Source: Verrucomicrobiaceae bacterium
GTDB lineage: Bacteria > Verrucomicrobiota > Verrucomicrobiia > Verrucomicrobiales > Verrucomicrobiaceae
DNA: 9,334 nt
Direction of reading: 5' to 3'
NCBI GenBank assembly: GCA_021151605.1
Contig: JAGKWZ010000220.1
Span: 1-9,334, forward strand
Position 1 is the stretch's first letter, and each line of letters opens with the position of its first letter. The notes beneath the pieces were generated by a model. The model did not search any database. It was not told the origin of the DNA and saw only the letters and a program-made list of their open reading frames with translations. Shown piece by piece: positions 5,955 to 9,334 of this stretch. A program made the translations under genes and the position numbers.

Positions 5955-6824
5955 ATGTCCACTGTCACTCTCGGGCTCATCCAAGGAACCACGTTTTCCA
6001 GCCAGGCTGAAAGCCTCGCACGGCATGACGCCCTCATCCGTGAAGCGGCAGGGAAGGGGGCGCAGATCATCTGTCTCCAGGAGCTATTCAACATCCCCTA
6101 CTTCTGTACTCGCCAGGACACTGCTCTTTTCGATCTCGCTGAGTGCGTGCCTGATGGTCCGACGACGGCTTACCTCGCGAAATTGGCGAAGGAACTGGGC
6201 GTGGTGCTGATCGTTCCGCTCTTTGAAAAACGCGGACCGGGCTTGTATCACAACACAGCCTCGGTGATCGATGCAGACGGCACGGTGCTGGGCATCTACC
6301 GGAAGATGCACATCCCGCAGGACCCAGGGTTTGAAGAGAAGTTCTACTTCACACCGGGTGATTTAGGCTATCGCGTGTGGGACACAAAGTTTGGTCGCAT
6401 CGGCGTGCTGATCTGCTGGGATCAGTGGTATCCCGAGGCGGCGAGGCTCACGGCGTTGGCCGGGGCTGAAATCCTCTTTTACCCGACGGCCATCGGTTGG
6501 CTGAGCAGCGAAAAAGCTGAACTCGGCAATGCCCAGCACTGTGGCTGGGAAACTGTGCAGCGCGGCCACGCGGTGGCGAACGGTTGCTTTGTAGCGGCTG
6601 TGAATCGCACCGGTTTCCAAGATGACACTGAGTTCTGGGGCCAGTCCTTTGTCGCGAATCCATATGGCGAGATTGTGGCAAAAGCCTCTGTGGAGCGCGA
6701 GGAAGTGCTGATTGTGCCCGTGGACATGCAGTCGGTGGAAGATTTTCGCCGCATTTGGCCGTTTTTCCGTGATCGCCGCATTGACACTTATTCTCCTCTG
6801 ACCAAACGCTACCTTGATGAGTAA
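5955..6824 (+). CDS. aguB: N-carbamoylputrescine amidase
   Basis: This 289-aa nitrilase-superfamily enzyme hydrolyses N-carbamoylputrescine to putrescine, CO2 and ammonia, the last step of the agmatine route to putrescine. The catalytic triad is visible: Glu43 in LQELFNIPYF, Lys117 in YRKMHIPQDPGF and Cys154 in VLICWDQWYPEAAR. The HIPQDPGFEEKFYF and FYPTAIGWLSSEK segments are characteristic of the AguB subgroup. The length is normal for the family and the enzyme should be cytosolic. The downstream aguA overlaps its 3' end by 8 nt, which confirms the pathway assignment. The ATG at 5955 begins the first beta strand (TVTLGLIQG). No Shine-Dalgarno is seen, and the 64 nt between the terminator and the start hold only a poor promoter match. 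Confidence 0.96.
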   Translation: MSTVTLGLIQGTTFSSQAESLARHDALIREAAGKGAQIICLQELFNIPYFCTRQDTALFDLAECVPDGPTTAYLAKLAKELGVVLIVPLFEKRGPGLYHNTASVIDADGTVLGIYRKMHIPQDPGFEEKFYFTPGDLGYRVWDTKFGRIGVLICWDQWYPEAARLTALAGAEILFYPTAIGWLSSEKAELGNAQHCGWETVQRGHAVANGCFVAAVNRTGFQDDTEFWGQSFVANPYGEIVAKASVEREEVLIVPVDMQSVEDFRRIWPFFRDRRIDTYSPLTKRYLDE

Positions 6825-7863
6825 AGCCTACCCAAAGAACTACCGCCTCCCCGCTGAATTTGAACCGCAGGAGGCTGTGTGGCTGTCATGGCCGCATAAC
6901 AAAGATAGCTGCCCAAAGACTTTCCACCGAATCCAGGACAAGTTCGGTGAAATCGCCAGTTCCATCTCCCGCTACGAGCGTGTGCGCATCAGTGCACCGA
7001 TGTTGGCGCATATGAATATTCGCCTCAGCATCGCCGACAATGAGGGGGATCTCAGTCAGGTGGACATCTACGAGAATCTGACGAATGACGTATGGTGCCG
7101 TGACCACGGGCCAATTTTTATCAAAAACAACGAGTCTGGCCAGGTGGCGATCACCGACTGGAACTTCAACGCCTGGGGTGGAAAATTCCCTTATGATCTC
7201 GACAATCAGATCCCAGCTAAAGCGGCGGCATCTCTGAAAATGGAGCGCTTCGAGTCCGAGTTCACCCTCGAAGGCGGAGCCATCGAATCGAACGGCAAAG
7301 GACTCCTCCTCACTACGGAGTCAGTCTTGCTCAACCCGAACCGCAACGGCGGCAAAGCACGCACCAAGGCGGAAGTGGAAAAGGAACTCAAAGCCATGCT
7401 CGGGGTGACTGACATCGTCTGGTTCAAGCAAGGCATCGAAGGAGACGATACAGATGGTCATATCGACGATCTGGTCCGTTTCATTCGCGATGATGCGGTG
7501 ATTTGCATGGTGGAGTCGAAGGAGAACGACCCGAACTTCAAGGTGTTGAAGCAAATCCGCGAGCAACTCGATGATGTCCGCCTGCCTGGTGGGGGTAAGC
7601 TTGAGATCATCGAGGTGGAAATGCCGAACGCCATGGAAATGAAGGATTGGCGCCTGAGCCGCTTGCCAGCCAGCTACGCTAACTTCCTTATCCTGAACAA
7701 CGCTGTGATGGTGCCCGTCTTTGGTCAAAAGAAGAAGGATCAACTAGCCGAAGACGTGATCGCTGAGTGCTTCCCTGGACGCGAAGTGATCCCGGTTACA
7801 TGTAAGGATCTCGTCACTGAAGGGGGCGCGCTTCATTGCATCGCAATGACACAGCCGAAGTAG
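6817..7863 (+). CDS. aguA: Agmatine deiminase
   Basis: This 348-aa guanidine-modifying (GME) superfamily enzyme converts agmatine to N-carbamoylputrescine and ammonia. The family motifs are intact: NDVWCRDHGP (residues 90-99, including Asp96), LEGGAIES (151-158) with downstream LLNPNRN, the catalytic His215 in DTDGHIDDLVRF, and the nucleophile Cys341 in EGGALHCIAMTQP. The length is typical (about 340-370 aa). The ATG at 6817 overlaps the aguB stop codon (TAA at 6822-6824) by 8 nt, so the two should be translationally coupled. A TTG at 6814 is an alternative start adding one residue. An intrinsic terminator 24 nt after the stop ends the operon. With AguB it gives a complete agmatine-to-putrescine route. 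The agmatine source (arginine decarboxylase) is not in this window. Confidence 0.96.
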   Translation: MSKAYPKNYRLPAEFEPQEAVWLSWPHNKDSCPKTFHRIQDKFGEIASSISRYERVRISAPMLAHMNIRLSIADNEGDLSQVDIYENLTNDVWCRDHGPIFIKNNESGQVAITDWNFNAWGGKFPYDLDNQIPAKAAASLKMERFESEFTLEGGAIESNGKGLLLTTESVLLNPNRNGGKARTKAEVEKELKAMLGVTDIVWFKQGIEGDDTDGHIDDLVRFIRDDAVICMVESKENDPNFKVLKQIREQLDDVRLPGGGKLEIIEVEMPNAMEMKDWRLSRLPASYANFLILNNAVMVPVFGQKKKDQLAEDVIAECFPGREVIPVTCKDLVTEGGALHCIAMTQPK

Positions 7864-7887
7864 AATCTCTCCTTTGCGTAAACTCTG

Positions 7888-7918
7888 CGCCGCCACGCTA
7901 GCTGCGTGGCGGCGTTTT
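7888..7918 (+). terminator. Intrinsic terminator after aguA
   Basis: A perfect 11-bp stem, CGCCGCCACGC (7888-7898) with GCGTGGCGGCG (7904-7914), closes a 5-nt loop and is followed by TTTT (7915-7918). On the minus strand the stem is not followed by a T-run, so it mainly serves the aguBA operon. The remaining 80 nt to the convergent cytochrome gene show nothing else recognisable. Confidence 0.9.
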
Positions 7919-8000
7919 AGCGATATGATGACGCCATTTGGTGATCTATGGACATCCTCGTTTAGTGGGGGTGATAAAGACTGGCGTGAATAAGGCTGAC

Positions 8001-9278
8001 TCAGCGCCACCAAGTTGGCATTCCAGGCAGAGTTTCTTTCAAAATGGCGCGGATAGCGTGACGTTCCTCAATCGGCAGGTGGGCACCGAGTTCCGCAGGA
8101 TTTTGGTCACGCAACCCCTCTGCCATTTTGTAATAGATCCGGTCTTTCAGCACGGTTGGCAGCTTTTGCCATGATTCGGTGTAAAGCATGTAGCTAGCTC
8201 GGAATTTAAACAGGCGGTTGCGTAGATCGAGGTCTTTTAGTGAGATGCCGCTGCGCGTGGGTTTCTTATTGCGGGAGAAGTCGCGAATGAAGTTGGGATC
8301 GCCCTCGACGCCTTGGCGGGGGAGTTTTGCCTCATCAGTGAATAGGATGTAACGGGCGAGCTCATCGGCGAGTTTTTCGACCTCTGGTTTGGCAGAAAAG
8401 GGCAGGGAACCATTTCCCTCTGCCAGCAGTCTGCGCATGACGTAGGCGGCATGGAAGACGCGATTTTCGAAGCCGAGCTGATGCTCGTGCAGGAGATGGG
8501 GCAGGATGTCACTGGTAGGCAGGAGATGAGCATCTATGTTCCACATTTTGCCGGGCTCGACAGGAGTCGTGTCGAAGCCTCCTCCATTCCGTGGGTTGCC
8601 CATGAGGTTGGCGTGGGTTTTTACCAAGTGGTGCCCTCCAGTAAGGTGCCAGCCGCCAAATCGTTGTTCCAGAGGAATATGGTGCCCCTGTTCATCCCTT
8701 CGATAAGTCTCCAAGCTTGCTCCGCTGAGCATGGGCATGAGTGACTCAGCGATTAGACCAGGCACGCGGCGGGTGGCATTGCCGGCGTGGCAATTGAAAC
8801 ACTTCTCAGAACGCGCGATCACAGGCAAAGGACCACCGGGGCGAACACGTTCAAAGATATAAAAAATGGCCGCCATGGTGGGGTCCATACTTATGACTTC
8901 AACTTTACCCCCAGGAACAAAACCGACATAGGTGTCCTCATTGAAATAGAGGGCGCGTGGGTTGCGTGGATTGATGATCTCGCTTTGCAGGGAACTGGCT
9001 GAAAAGACGAGGATTTGCGAAGAGATGGGGACGTCGAGCGCCTTCAGCAGGCTGGCGAGGAAGGTTTTGTCATCGGTGGTGTCGAGCTTTACTTCGCCTG
9101 AGGTGAGTTTCTTTAGAAGACTGGCAAAGCGGTCTGTCGGCTGGTGCTGCAAGTAATTGTGAGGGGGAGCTTTGAACTCGATGGCGATGTCATTGGATTT
9201 TTCCGCTGCAGCACTGCCGAGAAGTGGCATTAGGCAGAGAATTGGCAGGAAAGATCGATAGAACATGATTTTCATCAT
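8001..9278 (-). CDS. Exported single-haem cytochrome c-like protein of PVC type
   Basis: This 425-aa protein has a signal peptide: charged MMKIMFYR, a hydrophobic core (about 9-20) and a probable cleavage after GSAAA near residue 25. It should therefore be periplasmic. One c-type haem motif, CFNCH (residues 160-164), is present. Downstream are RFGGWHLTGGHH (206-217) and HANLMGN (222-228), a signature I recall from uncharacterised cytochrome-like proteins of Planctomycetes and Verrucomicrobia. An LPTSDILPHLLHEHQ helix (253-267) with several His follows, then a C-terminal helical part (LYTESWQKLP..LKDRIYYKMAEGL, about 365-389). Met226 or one of the nearby His residues could be the distal haem ligand, but this cannot be decided. 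Two ATGs lie in tandem (9278 and 9275). The first is used here. No Shine-Dalgarno or terminator is seen. It is convergent with aguA and probably has its own promoter beyond 9279. The redox partner and role are unknown. Confidence 0.83.
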   Translation of the reverse strand: MMKIMFYRSFLPILCLMPLLGSAAAEKSNDIAIEFKAPPHNYLQHQPTDRFASLLKKLTSGEVKLDTTDDKTFLASLLKALDVPISSQILVFSASSLQSEIINPRNPRALYFNEDTYVGFVPGGKVEVISMDPTMAAIFYIFERVRPGGPLPVIARSEKCFNCHAGNATRRVPGLIAESLMPMLSGASLETYRRDEQGHHIPLEQRFGGWHLTGGHHLVKTHANLMGNPRNGGGFDTTPVEPGKMWNIDAHLLPTSDILPHLLHEHQLGFENRVFHAAYVMRRLLAEGNGSLPFSAKPEVEKLADELARYILFTDEAKLPRQGVEGDPNFIRDFSRNKKPTRSGISLKDLDLRNRLFKFRASYMLYTESWQKLPTVLKDRIYYKMAEGLRDQNPAELGAHLPIEERHAIRAILKETLPGMPTWWR

Positions 9279-9334
9279 ACGAAGTTGATGGTAGTTATGT
9301 AACGCACTTTGTCTGGGCCAGTCTTCGCTTGCGC

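Overview
The window looks like a chromosomal segment of a Verrucomicrobiota bacterium (Prosthecobacter/Verrucomicrobium-like). This is inferred from four things: a passenger-repeat protein ending in a PEP-CTERM-type tail, a PVC-style c-type cytochrome carrying an FGGWHLTG signature, high GC content, and the absence of a recognisable Shine-Dalgarno sequence in front of any gene. No taxonomic search was possible. There is no sign of phage, IS element, CRISPR array, tRNA or rRNA.

Layout. (i) 2-1477: 3' part of a large secreted/surface protein built of autotransporter-associated beta-strand repeats, ending in a PEP-CTERM-like sorting tail. (ii) 1570-2685: a G3E-family (CobW/P47K-like) GTPase, preceded by a leader with one clear hairpin. 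(iii) 2716-3789: the most interesting block. A consensus-like promoter is followed by a c-di-AMP (ydaO/yuaA class) riboswitch aptamer, then a roughly 90-nt region that can fold into two mutually exclusive nested hairpin structures, then a small zinc-ribbon protein and, 8 nt later, a two-helix membrane protein with a bacterial PH-like domain. (iv) 3790-4033: an intergenic region with a long G/C-rich palindromic repeat. (v) 4034-5830: a 598-aa membrane-anchored SPFH/band-7 (flotillin-like) protein whose N-terminal half holds four tandem beta-type repeats, closed by a strong terminator. (vi) 5955-7863: a translationally overlapping aguB-aguA pair that turns agmatine into putrescine, closed by a second strong terminator. 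(vii) 8001-9278, minus strand: an exported single-haem cytochrome c-like protein, convergent with aguA.

How the genes relate. Only two groups look like transcription units: the riboswitch-controlled zinc-ribbon/PH pair and the aguBA pair. Agmatine would be deiminated by AguA to N-carbamoylputrescine, which AguB hydrolyses to putrescine. The zinc-ribbon/PH pair is the best candidate for something undescribed. A c-di-AMP sensor normally guards potassium/osmolyte transport and cell-wall genes, but here it sits directly ahead of two proteins of unknown function, with an SPFH membrane-scaffold gene further downstream. A shared role in membrane or envelope stress is inference only.
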